A DNA stretch of 64,000 nt, from contig NZ_QNVJ01000009.1 of assembly GCF_003350345.1 (NCBI RefSeq), positions 1-64,000 of the forward strand. The letters run 5' to 3'. The position numbers and the translations under genes are program-made. This document shows, piece after piece, positions 39,336 to 50,128 of the stretch. Below the pieces are notes generated by a model, which worked only from the letters and a program-made list of their open reading frames with translations, did not search any database and was not told where the DNA came from. Numbering within the stretch: the stretch's first letter is position 1; each line of letters starts with the position of its first letter. This DNA comes from Alkalilacustris brevis (GTDB taxonomy: Bacteria; Pseudomonadota; Alphaproteobacteria; Rhodobacterales; Rhodobacteraceae).

Positions 39336-40910
39336 TTGCGTATAGGTTGTCCATCCGAGATTTTCGAGGGAGAGCGCCGCGTTGCGCTCACGCCTGAAAG
39401 CGCGGGCCAGCTTGCGAAGCTTGGCCATGAATGTCTGATCGAAAGCGGCGCGGGCGAAGGTGCCGGGTTTTCGGATGCGGATTACAAGGCCGCCGGGGTC
39501 GAGGTCGTCAAGACCGCCGCGGCGCTGTGGAAGGCCGCCGACATCGTCATCAAGGTGCGCGAGCCCAACGAGACCGAAGCCAAGCGCCTGCGCAAGGGCC
39601 AGACGCTGATTTCGTTCTTCTGGCCGGCGCAGAACGAGGCGCTGCTTGAGCAGTGCCGCGCCAAGGGTGCCACGGTCATCGCCATGGACATGGTGCCGCG
39701 CATCTCGCGCGCGCAGAAGATGGATGCGCTGTCGTCCATGGCCAACATTGCCGGCTATCGCGCGGTGATCGAGGCGGGCAACAATTTCGGCCGTTTCTTC
39801 ACCGGGCAGGTGACGGCGGCGGGCAAGGTGCCGCCGGCCAAGGTGCTGGTGGTGGGCGCCGGTGTGGCCGGGCTGGCCGCCATCGGCACCAGCGTCGCGC
39901 TGGGCGCGGTGACGCACGCTTTCGACGTACGCCCCGAAGTGGCCGAACAGGTCGAATCGATGGGCGCCGAGTTTGTCTATCTCGACTTTGCCGAATCCAC
40001 CCAGGACGGTGCGGCCACGGGCGGCTATGCCGCGCCGTCGAGCCCCGAGTTCCGCGAGGCGCAGCTTGCCAAGTTCCGCGAACTGGCGCCCGAAATGGAC
40101 ATCGTCATCACCACCGCGCTGATCCCGGGCCGCCCCGCGCCCAAGCTCTGGACCGAGGACATGGTCGCGGCGATGAAGCCCGGCTCGGTCGTCGTGGACC
40201 TTGCGGCGGAAAAGGGCGGCAACTGTGATCTGACCCGCGCGGATGAAAAGGTCGTCAGCGACAATGGCGTGACGGTCATCGGCTACACCGATTTCCCCAG
40301 CCGGATGGCGACCCAGTCCTCGACGCTTTACGCCACGAACATTCGCCACATGCTGACCGACCTGACGCCCGAGAAGGACGGTGTCGTCGTCCATGACATG
40401 GAAGACGACGTGATTCGCGGCGCGACCGTGACCCATGCGGGCGAAATCACCTTCCCGCCGCCGCCGCCCAAGGTCGCGGCGATCGCGGCGGCCAAGCCCA
40501 AGGAAAAGAAGCCCGAGCCGACAGCGGCCGAGAAGCGTGCCGCCGAGGCGGCGGCGTTTCAGGCGCAGACCAAGGCGCAGGTGACGTTGCTGGCGGTCGG
40601 GGGCGGGCTCATGCTGCTTCTTGGGCAGATTGCGCCGGCCTCGTTCATGCAGCATTTCATCGTCTTCGTGCTGGCCTGTTTCGTGGGCTTCCAGGTGATC
40701 TGGGGGGTGAGCCACAGTCTGCACACGCCGCTGATGGCGGTGACCAACGCGATTTCGGGCATCATCGTGCTGGGGGCGATCCTTCAGATCGGCTCGGGCA
40801 ACTGGATCATCGTCGTGCTGGCGGCGATTTCCGTGCTGATCGCCACGATCAACATCGTGGGGGGCTTTGTCGTGACGCGGCGGATGCTCGCCATGTTCCA
40901 GAAATCCTGA
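39336..40910 (+). CDS. pntA: NAD(P) transhydrogenase subunit alpha
   Basis: 524 residues, fused form containing the NAD-binding dI domain ([35 protein letters not shown], then the RQD-loop region) and a membrane part of about four helices at the C-terminus. With PntB it couples proton inflow to NADPH formation. Start is TTG 39336 with GGAGG 7 nt upstream; the first residues MRIGCPSE match relatives, and no ATG or GTG fits. A Pro/Lys/Ala linker (about 370-405) separates the domains. Confidence 0.95.
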   Translation: MRIGCPSEIFEGERRVALTPESAGQLAKLGHECLIESGAGEGAGFSDADYKAAGVEVVKTAAALWKAADIVIKVREPNETEAKRLRKGQTLISFFWPAQNEALLEQCRAKGATVIAMDMVPRISRAQKMDALSSMANIAGYRAVIEAGNNFGRFFTGQVTAAGKVPPAKVLVVGAGVAGLAAIGTSVALGAVTHAFDVRPEVAEQVESMGAEFVYLDFAESTQDGAATGGYAAPSSPEFREAQLAKFRELAPEMDIVITTALIPGRPAPKLWTEDMVAAMKPGSVVVDLAAEKGGNCDLTRADEKVVSDNGVTVIGYTDFPSRMATQSSTLYATNIRHMLTDLTPEKDGVVVHDMEDDVIRGATVTHAGEITFPPPPPKVAAIAAAKPKEKKPEPTAAEKRAAEAAAFQAQTKAQVTLLAVGGGLMLLLGQIAPASFMQHFIVFVLACFVGFQVIWGVSHSLHTPLMAVTNAISGIIVLGAILQIGSGNWIIVVLAAISVLIATINIVGGFVVTRRMLAMFQKS

Positions 40911-40926
40911 GGCCGGGAGAGAGCGG

Positions 40927-42369
40927 ATGCTAAGTCAAGGATTTGTCTCGGCCGCGGCGATTGCGGCAAGTGTGCTCTTCATCCTCTCGCTGGGGGGGTT
41001 GAGCAATCAGGAGAAAGCCAAGCGCGCGGTCTGGTACGGGATCGTGGGCATGGCGGTGGCGGTGTTCTTCACCACTTTTGGCCCCGGTATCGGCGGCTAC
41101 TGGTGGATGATCCCGATGATGGTGATCGGGTCGGTGATCGGCTGGCGCGTGGCCAAGCGCGTCGAGATGACCGAAATGCCCCAACTGGTGGCGGCGCTGC
41201 ACAGCTTTGTCGGCCTCGCCGCCGTTTTCGTGGCCTGGAACGCCGATCTGGAGCGTATCCGGGTGCTGGGCGATCGGGCCGCCGGGCTGACCGACATGCA
41301 GTATTCGGCCTTCGCCGCGCTGGTGGCGACCAAGGATCAGGCCGAGCTGACCTTCCTGCAGCTTGAGATCATCTTCGCGATCTTCATCGGGGCGGTCACC
41401 TTCACGGGCTCGATCATCGCCTATGGCAAGCTGGCCGGTTCGGTCGATGGCAAGCCCAGGCAACTGCCCGGCGGGCACATGCTCAACGCAGCCGCGGCGG
41501 CGCTGTCGCTGGTCATGGCGATCGCCTACATGAACGATGCGGGATTCTGGACCCTGCTGGTGCTGGCCGCGCTGGCCTTCTTCATCGGTTATCACCTGAT
41601 CATGGGGATCGGCGGGGCGGACATGCCGGTGGTGGTGTCGATGCTCAACTCCTATTCGGGCTGGGCGGCGGCGGCCATCGGCTTCACGCTGTCGAATGAT
41701 TTGCTGATCGTCACCGGCGCGCTGGTGGGCTCTTCGGGCGCGATCCTGAGCTACATCATGTGCAAGGCGATGAACCGCAAGTTCCTCAACGTGATCCTGG
41801 GCGGCTTCGGCGGCCCGCAGGGCGCGGCGGCCGAGATCGAGGGCGAGCAGGTCGCCATCGATGCTGGCGGCGTCGCTGCGGCGCTGAACGAGGCCGACAG
41901 CGTGGTTATCGTGCCGGGCTATGGCCTGGCGGTGGCGCAGGCGCAAGGTGCCGTGTCGGAGCTGACGCGTAAGCTGCGCGCCAAGGGCAAGGAGGTGCGT
42001 TTCGCCATCCACCCGGTGGCGGGCCGCCTGCCCGGGCACATGAACGTGCTGCTGGCCGAGGCCAAGGTGCCCTATGACATCGTGCTCGAGATGGACGAGA
42101 TCAACGACGACTTCCCCAGCACGGATGTGGTGATCGTGATCGGCTCGAACGACATCGTGAACCCCGCCGCGCAGGACGACCCCAACAGCCCCATCGCCGG
42201 GATGCCGGTGCTGGAGGTCTGGAAAGCCAAGCAGGTGTTTGTTTCCAAGCGCGGGCAGGGCACTGGCTACTCGGGGATCGAGAACCCGCTGTTCTTCAAG
42301 GAGAACACGCGCATGTTCTACGGCGATGCCAAGGACAGCCTGAACGCATTGCTGCCGCTGGTCGACTGA
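40927..42369 (+). CDS. pntB: NAD(P) transhydrogenase subunit beta
   Basis: 480 residues: about eight to nine membrane helices forming the proton channel (dII), then the NADP-binding domain dIII with [12 protein letters not shown] and [18 protein letters not shown], and [20 protein letters not shown]. Starts 16 bp after pntA. A strong terminator follows. Confidence 0.97.
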   Translation: MLSQGFVSAAAIAASVLFILSLGGLSNQEKAKRAVWYGIVGMAVAVFFTTFGPGIGGYWWMIPMMVIGSVIGWRVAKRVEMTEMPQLVAALHSFVGLAAVFVAWNADLERIRVLGDRAAGLTDMQYSAFAALVATKDQAELTFLQLEIIFAIFIGAVTFTGSIIAYGKLAGSVDGKPRQLPGGHMLNAAAAALSLVMAIAYMNDAGFWTLLVLAALAFFIGYHLIMGIGGADMPVVVSMLNSYSGWAAAAIGFTLSNDLLIVTGALVGSSGAILSYIMCKAMNRKFLNVILGGFGGPQGAAAEIEGEQVAIDAGGVAAALNEADSVVIVPGYGLAVAQAQGAVSELTRKLRAKGKEVRFAIHPVAGRLPGHMNVLLAEAKVPYDIVLEMDEINDDFPSTDVVIVIGSNDIVNPAAQDDPNSPIAGMPVLEVWKAKQVFVSKRGQGTGYSGIENPLFFKENTRMFYGDAKDSLNALLPLVD

Positions 42370-42416
42370 GCGGAAGGGCCAAAGGCTATTCTCCAGGGCC
42401 GCTGCGGCCCCGGACA

Positions 42417-42448
42417 CGGCAGGCGGGAAAACCCGGCCTGCCGTTTTT
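42417..42448 (+). terminator. Rho-independent terminator of pntAB
   Basis: CGGCAGGC and GCCTGCCG close a stem whose tip GGG-AAAA-CCC adds three pairs, followed by TTTTT, 47 bp after the pntB stop. Confidence 0.88.
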
Positions 42449-42624
42449 CGTTCCGGCCCGGGCCTGTCTGCCTCTCACAGTGGCAGGTGGGCGGAAAACC
42501 CGGCATCCAACGGAGATGACCCGCAAGGCGCGCCCGGCGGAACTTGCCATGTGCTGCAAATCCTGCAACCCTTGCCATGACGGCCATCATGCCCGGCCAG
42601 TGGCACTGACAGACGGAGGATGAC

Positions 42625-43209
42625 ATGCCCGCGCCCGACCCGAAAATCGTGCTCGACTTCTGGCAGAACGAAGTTGGCCCCGAAGGCTGGTATAGCGGCG
42701 GCGAGAAACTCGATGCCGTGATCCGCGAAAGGTTCCTGGACCTTTGGGAGCGGGGGCGCTGCGGCGGGCTGGAGCAATGGCAGACCAGCCCCGAGGGGAT
42801 GCTGGCCTATATCATCCTGCTCGACCAGTTCCCGCGCAACATGTTCCGCGACGATGCCCGCGCCTATGCCACCGATCAGCTGGCGCGGCAGGTCGCGGAA
42901 AAGGCGATCCATCACCGCTGGGATATGCGGCTGCCCGAACCCGTGCGGCAATTCTTCTACCTGCCGCTCATGCATTCCGAGAACCGCACCGACCAGGACC
43001 GCTGCGTGCGCCTGATTCTCACGCGGCTGCCCGAAACGGGGGCCGACAACCTGCTGCACGCCCGGGCGCATCGCGCGGTGATCCGGCAGTTCGGGCGCTT
43101 TCCCCATCGCAATGCGGTGCTGCGGCGGCGAAGCACCCGCGACGAGCAGGCCTATCTTGCCCAGGGCGGTTACGCCGCCACGGTGAAGGAACTGCGCGAG
43201 GCCGCCTGA
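42625..43209 (+). CDS. DUF924 family protein
   Basis: 194 residues, all-helical, soluble. Recognised by VLDFWQNEVGPEGWYSGG at the start, ILLDQFPRNMFRDDARAYATD and FYLPLMHSE in the middle, and FPHRNAVLRRRSTRDEQAYL near the end, all hallmarks of the family. The function is not established. GGAGGA precedes the ATG. Probably monocistronic after the pntB terminator. Confidence 0.85.
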   Translation: MPAPDPKIVLDFWQNEVGPEGWYSGGEKLDAVIRERFLDLWERGRCGGLEQWQTSPEGMLAYIILLDQFPRNMFRDDARAYATDQLARQVAEKAIHHRWDMRLPEPVRQFFYLPLMHSENRTDQDRCVRLILTRLPETGADNLLHARAHRAVIRQFGRFPHRNAVLRRRSTRDEQAYLAQGGYAATVKELREAA

Positions 43210-43350
43210 CACAAGGCAGAGCCCCCGCGCCGCCGCCGGTGCGGCCCTTGGGGCGGGCCACCACGCCCGCCCGCCGGTTGGGGAATGGCTTGCGCTCACT
43301 CGGTCCGGGGAATAGTTTAATATCAAACCATCCTGACAGGAGGGCCCGTA

Positions 43351-44745
<1,395 letters not shown>

Positions 44746-44898
44746 GGGCGCGATTGCCCGGGGCCCGCACGCACGGCCCCAGGCCGCCACGAAATTGCCC
44801 CGCCACCGGCATCGCCGCGCCCGGTTCTTCCCGTTTCATGGCCTCTCGGGGGAACTGGCAAGGCGGCGCTGTCCACGCCGCGGCAATGGAGGGTTGGC

Positions 44899-45063
44899 AT
44901 GACACGCCCCATCCCGCAGAAGGCCCGTATCCCCGGCAAGGCCCGCATCCGGCTGCGCCCGCAGCCCGCGGCCACGCGGCCGTTTCCCGGTGCGGCGCCC
45001 GGCCAGCGCGGCCCGCGCGATGCCGCAGGCCGGCTGATCTTCACCGACTGGGCCGCGATCTGA
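44899..45063 (+). CDS. Possible small protein, unknown function
   Basis: 54 residues from ATG 44899 with GGAGGG 5-6 nt upstream: a basic first half with two KARI(P/R) repeats, a Pro/Ala/Gly middle, and a less biased end GRLIFTDWAAI. The good ribosome binding site and the non-random C-terminus argue for a gene, the low complexity against. Not recognised. Confidence 0.4.
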   Translation: MTRPIPQKARIPGKARIRLRPQPAATRPFPGAAPGQRGPRDAAGRLIFTDWAAI

Positions 45064-45401
45064 GCAGAGAGCCGCGCTGCCCCGGCGCAGCCGCAACTCG
45101 AAGGCGCGGCACCTGTCTTCTTCTTGGCAAAAATATCCCCGCCGGAGGCACCGGCGCGGGGCAAGGGCCGCAGGCCCGCCGCGCCGTCCGGCCACTTCCG
45201 GCTGCGGCCTGCGCACAGGCTCTGGACCGTGCTGCACACCCGTCCTATACAGCGCCCCATGACACAGCATCGCATCCGGCCCCTGCGAATTACCGGCCCG
45301 GCGCTCTGAGCCTCAGAGCCGCCGGGATAAATGGCGCAGCCCCTGCGCGCCGCTTTCGCAACCAGCCCAGACCGACCGGACCCGCCAAAGGACATTCCCT
45401 G
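45064..45401. other. Leader region of ileS
   Basis: Contains repeat copy e (45116-45185). I see no T-box, no leader peptide and no terminator. The last 30 bp hold the ribosome binding site AAAGGA for ileS. Confidence 0.5.
45116..45185 (-). repeat. Dispersed GGATATTT element, copy e (long form)
   Basis: Core 45116-45150 (GTCTTCTTCTTGGCAAAA, ATATCCCCGCCGGAGGCA) followed by the GGGCC/GGCCC hairpin module shared with c and d. Antisense to the flanking genes. Confidence 0.85.
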
Positions 45402-48365
45402 ATGTGTGCCGACCAGCCCGACTATAAAGCCACGCTTTCCCTGCCCGAAACCGAATTCCCCATGCGCGCGGGCCTGCCCGGCCGCGAACCCGCCTGGCTG
45501 GAGAAATGGGCGCGCATCGGTATCTACGATCGGCTGCGCGACAAGGCCGCGCGCGGAGCGCGGCCGCTTGGCCCCTTCACGCTGCATGACGGCCCGCCCT
45601 ATGCCAACGGGCACCTGCATATCGGCCACGCGCTCAACAAGGTGCTGAAAGACATGGTGGTGCGCTCGCGCCAGATGATGGGGCATGACGCGCGCTATGT
45701 GCCGGGCTGGGACTGCCACGGCCTGCCCATCGAATGGAAGATCGAGGAACAATACCGCGCCAAGGGGCTCGACAAGGACAAGGTTGACCTCATTGATTTC
45801 CGGCAGGAATGCCGCCGCTTCGCCGAAGGCTGGATCGATGTGCAGCGCGACGAGTTCAAGCGCCTGGGCGTCACCGGCAACTGGGAAAACCCCTATCTGA
45901 CCATGGATTTCCACGCCGAGGCGGTGATCGCCGGGGAGTTCATGAAATTCCTCATGAACGGCACGCTTTACCAGGGCTCGAAGCCCGTGATGTGGTCGCC
46001 GGTGGAAAAGACCGCGCTGGCCGAAGCCGAGGTGGAATACCACGACCGCCAGACCGAAGCGGTGTGGGTGAAGTTTCCGGTGGTTGGTTTGACGCTTTCA
46101 GGAAGTGAGTCTGAGGCGGTTGATATGCGCCGCAAAGAAATGGAGGAGCTTCCGAGCGCTTTTGTCCTCATCTGGACCACCACGCCTTGGACGATCCCGC
46201 AGAACCGCGCCATCGCCTTCAACCCCGATATTGCCTACGCGCTCTACCGCGTCACCGACGCGCCCGAGGAAAACTGGGCAAAGACGGGCGAGACTTTCCT
46301 CATGGCCGAGAAACTGGCCGAGGATGTTTTCGGTGCCGCACGGGTCGAAGCGTTCGAGAAATTGCGCACGGTTAGCGCCGACGAACTGGCCGCGCTGACC
46401 TGCGCGCACCCGCTGCGCGGCCTCGACGGCGCGCAGCGAGAATGGGATTACGATGTTCCGCTCCTGCCCGGTGAGCATGTGACCGACGATGCCGGCACCG
46501 GCTTTGTCCACACCGCGCCCAGCCACGGCGATGATGACTATGCGTTGGGGCGCGCGCATGGGCTGGAGATGACCCATAACATCCTCGACGATTCCTCCTT
46601 CCGCGCCGATCTGCCGTTCTTCGGGGGCGAGCGGGTGGTGCGCGAAAACGGCAAGCCCGGCGGCGCCAACAAGGCGGTGATCGAGAAGCTGAAGGAGGCC
46701 GGCGCGCTGATCGCCATGAAGCGCCTCACCATCTCGGACGCGCATAGCTGGCGCTCCAAGGCGCCGGTGATCCGGCTCAATCGCCCGCAATGGTTCGCGG
46801 CCATCGACCGCGAGCTCGACGACGGGCTGGACGGCCCGACCGGCCAGCGCACCATCCGCACCCGCGCGCTGACCTCGATCGACAAGCTGGTGCAATGGAC
46901 GCCGCAAACCGGCCGCAACCGGCTTTACAGCATGATCGAGGCGCGTCCCGACTGGGTGCTTTCGCGCCAGCGCGCCTGGGGTGTGCCGCTCACCTGTTTT
47001 GTAAAGAAAGAGGCGCAACCCACTGATTCCGATTTCCTTCTCAAGGACGAGCGAGTCAACGAACGAATCGCCGAGGCGTTCGAGGCGGGCGGCGCCGATG
47101 TCTGGTACAAGCCCGATTTCAAGGCCGAGGTGCTCGATGGGCTGCACGACCCTGACGCCTATGAGCAGGTTTTTGATATCCTTGATGTGTGGTTCGATTC
47201 CGGCTCCACCCACGCCTTCGTGCTGCGCGACCGCGCAGACGGCACCGAGGACGGCATTGCCGATCTCTACCTCGAGGGCACCGACCAGCATCGCGGCTGG
47301 TTCCATTCTTCGATGTTGCAGGCCTGCGCGACCAAGGGGCGCGCGCCCTATCGCGGCGTGCTGACCCATGGCTTCACGCTCGACGAAAAGGGCATGAAGA
47401 TGTCCAAATCGCTGGGCAACACGGTCGCGCCCGAGGATGTGACCAAACAGTATGGCGCCGATATCCTGCGGCTCTGGGTGGCGCAGTCCGATTACACGGC
47501 CGATCTGCGCATCGGCCCCGAGATCCTGAAAGGCGTGGCCGACAGCTATCGCCGGCTGCGCAACACGCTGCGCTTCATGCTGGGCAATCTGGCCGGGTTT
47601 GATGAGGCCGAGCGTGTCGCGCCCGCCGATATGCCCGAGCTGGAGCGCTGGGTGCTGCACCGGCTGGCCGAACTGGACGCGGAAGTGCGCAAGGGCTATG
47701 CGGCCTATGATTTCCAGGGCGTGTTCCAGAAGCTCTTTCACTTCTGCACAGGCGATCTTTCGGCCTTCTATTTCGATATCCGCAAGGACGCGCTTTACTG
47801 CGATGCGCCGGACAGCCAGCGCCGCCGCGCCGCGCGCACCGTGCTTGACCTGCTGTTCCATCGGCTGACCACCTGGCTCGCGCCGGTGCTGGTCTTCACC
47901 ATGGAAGATGTGTGGGAGGCGCGCTTCCCCGACCCGGACGACTCGGTGCACCTGCACGACATGCCCGAAACGCCGGACGAATGGCGCGCCCCCGAGCTTG
48001 CGTCGAAATGGGCTGATATCCGGAAGGCGCGCCGCGTGGTGACCGCCGCGCTCGAAGTGCAGCGCCGCGACAAGGTGATCGGCGCCAGCCTGGAGGCCGC
48101 GCCGCGCGTGCATTTGGCCGATGCGGCGGTGCTGGCCGCGCTGGAAACGGTCGATTTCGCCGATCTCTGCATCACGTCGGGCGTGACGCTCAGCGGTGAC
48201 CCCGCTCCGAAGGACGCCTTCGAACTGGCTGAAATCACGGGCGTCGCCGTGGTGTTCGACCGCGCAAGGGGCGAGAAATGCCAACGCTGCTGGAAGATCC
48301 TGCCCGATGTAGGCCAACACAGCCACCCGGCGACCTGCGCACGCTGCAGCAGCGCCCTGGGCTGA
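45402..48365 (+). CDS. ileS: Isoleucyl-tRNA synthetase
   Basis: 987-residue class I synthetase. HIGH motif as HLHIGH in PPYANGHLHIGHALNK, editing domain (CP1) with TAPSHGDDDY, KMSKS in GMKMSKSLGN, and the C-terminal zinc finger CQRCWKILPDV...CARCSS. Length matches the bacterial type. ATG 45402 is chosen for family match (MCADQPDYKATLSLPET) with AAAGGA upstream, although the frame is open to 44754. Confidence 0.97.
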   Translation: MCADQPDYKATLSLPETEFPMRAGLPGREPAWLEKWARIGIYDRLRDKAARGARPLGPFTLHDGPPYANGHLHIGHALNKVLKDMVVRSRQMMGHDARYVPGWDCHGLPIEWKIEEQYRAKGLDKDKVDLIDFRQECRRFAEGWIDVQRDEFKRLGVTGNWENPYLTMDFHAEAVIAGEFMKFLMNGTLYQGSKPVMWSPVEKTALAEAEVEYHDRQTEAVWVKFPVVGLTLSGSESEAVDMRRKEMEELPSAFVLIWTTTPWTIPQNRAIAFNPDIAYALYRVTDAPEENWAKTGETFLMAEKLAEDVFGAARVEAFEKLRTVSADELAALTCAHPLRGLDGAQREWDYDVPLLPGEHVTDDAGTGFVHTAPSHGDDDYALGRAHGLEMTHNILDDSSFRADLPFFGGERVVRENGKPGGANKAVIEKLKEAGALIAMKRLTISDAHSWRSKAPVIRLNRPQWFAAIDRELDDGLDGPTGQRTIRTRALTSIDKLVQWTPQTGRNRLYSMIEARPDWVLSRQRAWGVPLTCFVKKEAQPTDSDFLLKDERVNERIAEAFEAGGADVWYKPDFKAEVLDGLHDPDAYEQVFDILDVWFDSGSTHAFVLRDRADGTEDGIADLYLEGTDQHRGWFHSSMLQACATKGRAPYRGVLTHGFTLDEKGMKMSKSLGNTVAPEDVTKQYGADILRLWVAQSDYTADLRIGPEILKGVADSYRRLRNTLRFMLGNLAGFDEAERVAPADMPELERWVLHRLAELDAEVRKGYAAYDFQGVFQKLFHFCTGDLSAFYFDIRKDALYCDAPDSQRRRAARTVLDLLFHRLTTWLAPVLVFTMEDVWEARFPDPDDSVHLHDMPETPDEWRAPELASKWADIRKARRVVTAALEVQRRDKVIGASLEAAPRVHLADAAVLAALETVDFADLCITSGVTLSGDPAPKDAFELAEITGVAVVFDRARGEKCQRCWKILPDVGQHSHPATCARCSSALG

Positions 48366-48423
48366 GAGCCACCCGGCCCGCGCGCCAGAGGTTCGTGCGC
48401 GGGGTTCCCGTGGCCGGCGGCGC

Positions 48424-48460
48424 ATGCCTTCGGCGAGGATATTTTCGCCAAAGAGAAGGG
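48424..48460 (+). repeat. Dispersed GGATATTT element, copy f
   Basis: ATGCCTTCGGCGAGGATA then TTTTCGCCAAAGAGAAGGG. Downstream of ileS in ileS direction. Right half of composite copy 1. Confidence 0.85.
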
Positions 48461-48510
48461 GCTGGGGCGGCAACAGGCGGGCGGCGGGATCGCCTGCGCG
48501 CGCCTGTTCA

Positions 48511-48550
48511 TTCTTCTTGGAAATAAATATCCATACACGGCTTCAGCCGG
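48511..48550 (-). repeat. Dispersed GGATATTT element, copy g (CCGGCTGAAGCCG subtype)
   Basis: On the minus strand CCGGCTGAAGCCG (hairpin CCGGC/GCCGG-like), TGTAT, GGATATTTATTTCCAAGAAG, AA. Same subtype as copy i. Eight bp downstream of the oxidase gene stop. Confidence 0.85.
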
Positions 48551-48558
48551 TGTGCCGG

Positions 48559-49728
48559 TCAGATGCCGGGCGCGGCGGTTGCCGGGGGCGCGGGCCAGAG
48601 CCGTGAGGCGGCTTGCCCGGGGCGGGTGATGCCCATCTGTTTCATGTTGGTGATCAGGTCCTCGCGCAGCACATGCACCAGATGCGGGGCGCCCCTCGGC
48701 CCCATCGCCCCCAGCGCGTAATGCCAGCCGCGCCCGAGCATGACGTAATCGGCCCCCAGCGCGAAGGCGCGGAGCATGTCGAGGCCCGTCTCGAGCCCGC
48801 CGTCGAAGATCAGCGGGTAATCGGGCCCGACCGCGGCGCGGATGCCCGCCAGCACGTCGATCGACCCCGGCGCGCCGTCGAACTGGCGCCCTGCATGGTT
48901 GGAGACCCATACGGCATCGATCCCTTCTCGGCGGGCGCGGGTGGCGACATCGGCCTCCATGACCCCCTTGATGACGAGCGGGCCGTCCCATTCCTCGCGC
49001 ACGCGGGCCAGATAATCCCAGTCGGGCGCGTCGCGCAGCAAGTAGCCCACATGCGCGGTCGAGGAGGTCGGTCCCTCGGCCTTCATGTAGCTTTCCATCA
49101 TCTTAAGGCGGGGGCGGCCCACGCGCAGCGTGCCCAGCGCCCAGGCCGGGCAGCGCGCGATCTGCAGCAGCATCCCCGGGGTCAGCCGTGGCGGCAGGGT
49201 GAGTTTAGCGCGCAACTGTCGCTCGCGCCGGCTGGGGCCGGGCAGATCGACGGTGACAACCAGCGTGTGAAACCCGGCCGCACGCGCGCGGCGAAGGATG
49301 TCGCGGCGGATATCGCCACTCTTGGGGGTGTAGAGCTGGAACCAGCCCTGTGCGCCCACATGGGGCCCGACATCCTCGGGCGTGCGGGTGGCCACGTTGG
49401 AGAGGCAATAGACCATGCCCGCTTCGCTGGCGGCTTCTGCCAGGGCGATCTCGGCGCCGGGCCACATCAGCCCCGACATGCCCACCGGCGCCACGCCGAA
49501 GGGCAGGGCATGGTCCTGGCCCAGCAGCCTTGTGCCCAGATCCGGAGTGATCGGCCCGCGCAGGGCGGCGGGCAGGAACATGAGCCGCTCAAGCGCCTCG
49601 CGGTTGCGGTGCTTGGTGGTCTCATTGCCGGTGGCGCTATCGACATATTCCCACACGAAATACGGGATGCGCCGCTTGCAGGCGGCTTTCATGTCGCTCA
49701 GGGCGGGGAAGGTAAGGTCAAGATCCAT
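48559..49728 (-). CDS. lldD: FMN-dependent alpha-hydroxy-acid oxidase/dehydrogenase (LldD type)
   Basis: 389 residues of the lactate oxidase/glycolate oxidase family. FMN- and substrate-site motifs: YVDSATGNE near the start, GVAPVGMSGLMWPGAE, WFQLYTPKSGD, VTVDLPGPSRRER, and the catalytic base in VSNHAGRQFDG; the phosphate-binding end is FDGGLETGLDMLRAFALGADYVMLGR. Substrate is probably L-lactate or a related 2-hydroxy acid; the sequence does not decide. Divergent from argE. It is one end of the three-gene block enclosed by the composite repeats. Confidence 0.88.
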   Translation of the reverse strand: MDLDLTFPALSDMKAACKRRIPYFVWEYVDSATGNETTKHRNREALERLMFLPAALRGPITPDLGTRLLGQDHALPFGVAPVGMSGLMWPGAEIALAEAASEAGMVYCLSNVATRTPEDVGPHVGAQGWFQLYTPKSGDIRRDILRRARAAGFHTLVVTVDLPGPSRRERQLRAKLTLPPRLTPGMLLQIARCPAWALGTLRVGRPRLKMMESYMKAEGPTSSTAHVGYLLRDAPDWDYLARVREEWDGPLVIKGVMEADVATRARREGIDAVWVSNHAGRQFDGAPGSIDVLAGIRAAVGPDYPLIFDGGLETGLDMLRAFALGADYVMLGRGWHYALGAMGPRGAPHLVHVLREDLITNMKQMGITRPGQAASRLWPAPPATAAPGI

Positions 49729-50128
49729 GGCGCTGTTATAAGCGATGCAGCGGGTTGGGGAAGGGGGGGCGCGCCGCGGCGTCAGTCTTTTGCAAGACAG
49801 AGATGCGCGCCCGTTACCGAAGGGGCGGGTGGCGCGGGCTGATCGCCCGAGCTTCACGGGACATGGCGGGAGCAAGGCTCTGGCCCCTGGCCGGACACGC
49901 TGTGCAAGGCCGCGCGCCCATGGCTGGCGGGGGCCTGCGGCGCGGATATTTTCATCACAGTGAAGGTGTGGGGACGCCACGGCGCGGGCGGATTGCCCGG
50001 AGGCTGGCCGTCTTGCCGCCGGGGCGTGCGCGGGGGCGGTGGTGCGCTTCGCCGCGCGGGGGTGGCCTTGACCTTGCCGGAATGCGCGCCCACTGTGGCG
50101 GCGAATCCCGCTTGCCGGAGGCTTCGCG
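49729..50128. other. Divergent region lldD/argE
   Basis: 400 bp without a credible gene. It contains repeat copy h at 49935-49966 and otherwise GC-rich sequence in which I see no clear promoter. Confidence 0.55.
49935..49966 (+). repeat. Dispersed GGATATTT element, copy h (CAGTGAAGG subtype)
   Basis: CTGCGGCGCGGATATTTTCA then TCACAGTGAAGG. The end CACAGTGAAGG replaces CCAAGAAGAAGG, as in copies j and k. Not adjacent to a gene end in its direction. Confidence 0.8.

Larger units (their letters stand above)
48424..48570 (-). repeat. Composite repeat, copy 1 (inverted relative to copy 2)
   Basis: Contains elements f and g facing each other. On the minus strand it runs from the last codons of the oxidase gene (CCC-N3-ATCTGA), through CCGGC and CCGGCTGAAGCCG, GGATATTTATTTCCAAGAAG, a 21-bp identical block starting CGATCCCGCCGCC, to GCCGAAGGCAT. 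By eye it is about 88 percent identical to 52624-52768. Confidence 0.85.

Noticed and set aside
45064-45401. T-box or attenuator before ileS
   Set aside because: No specifier loop, no T-box sequence and no terminator hairpin; the region is largely a dispersed repeat.
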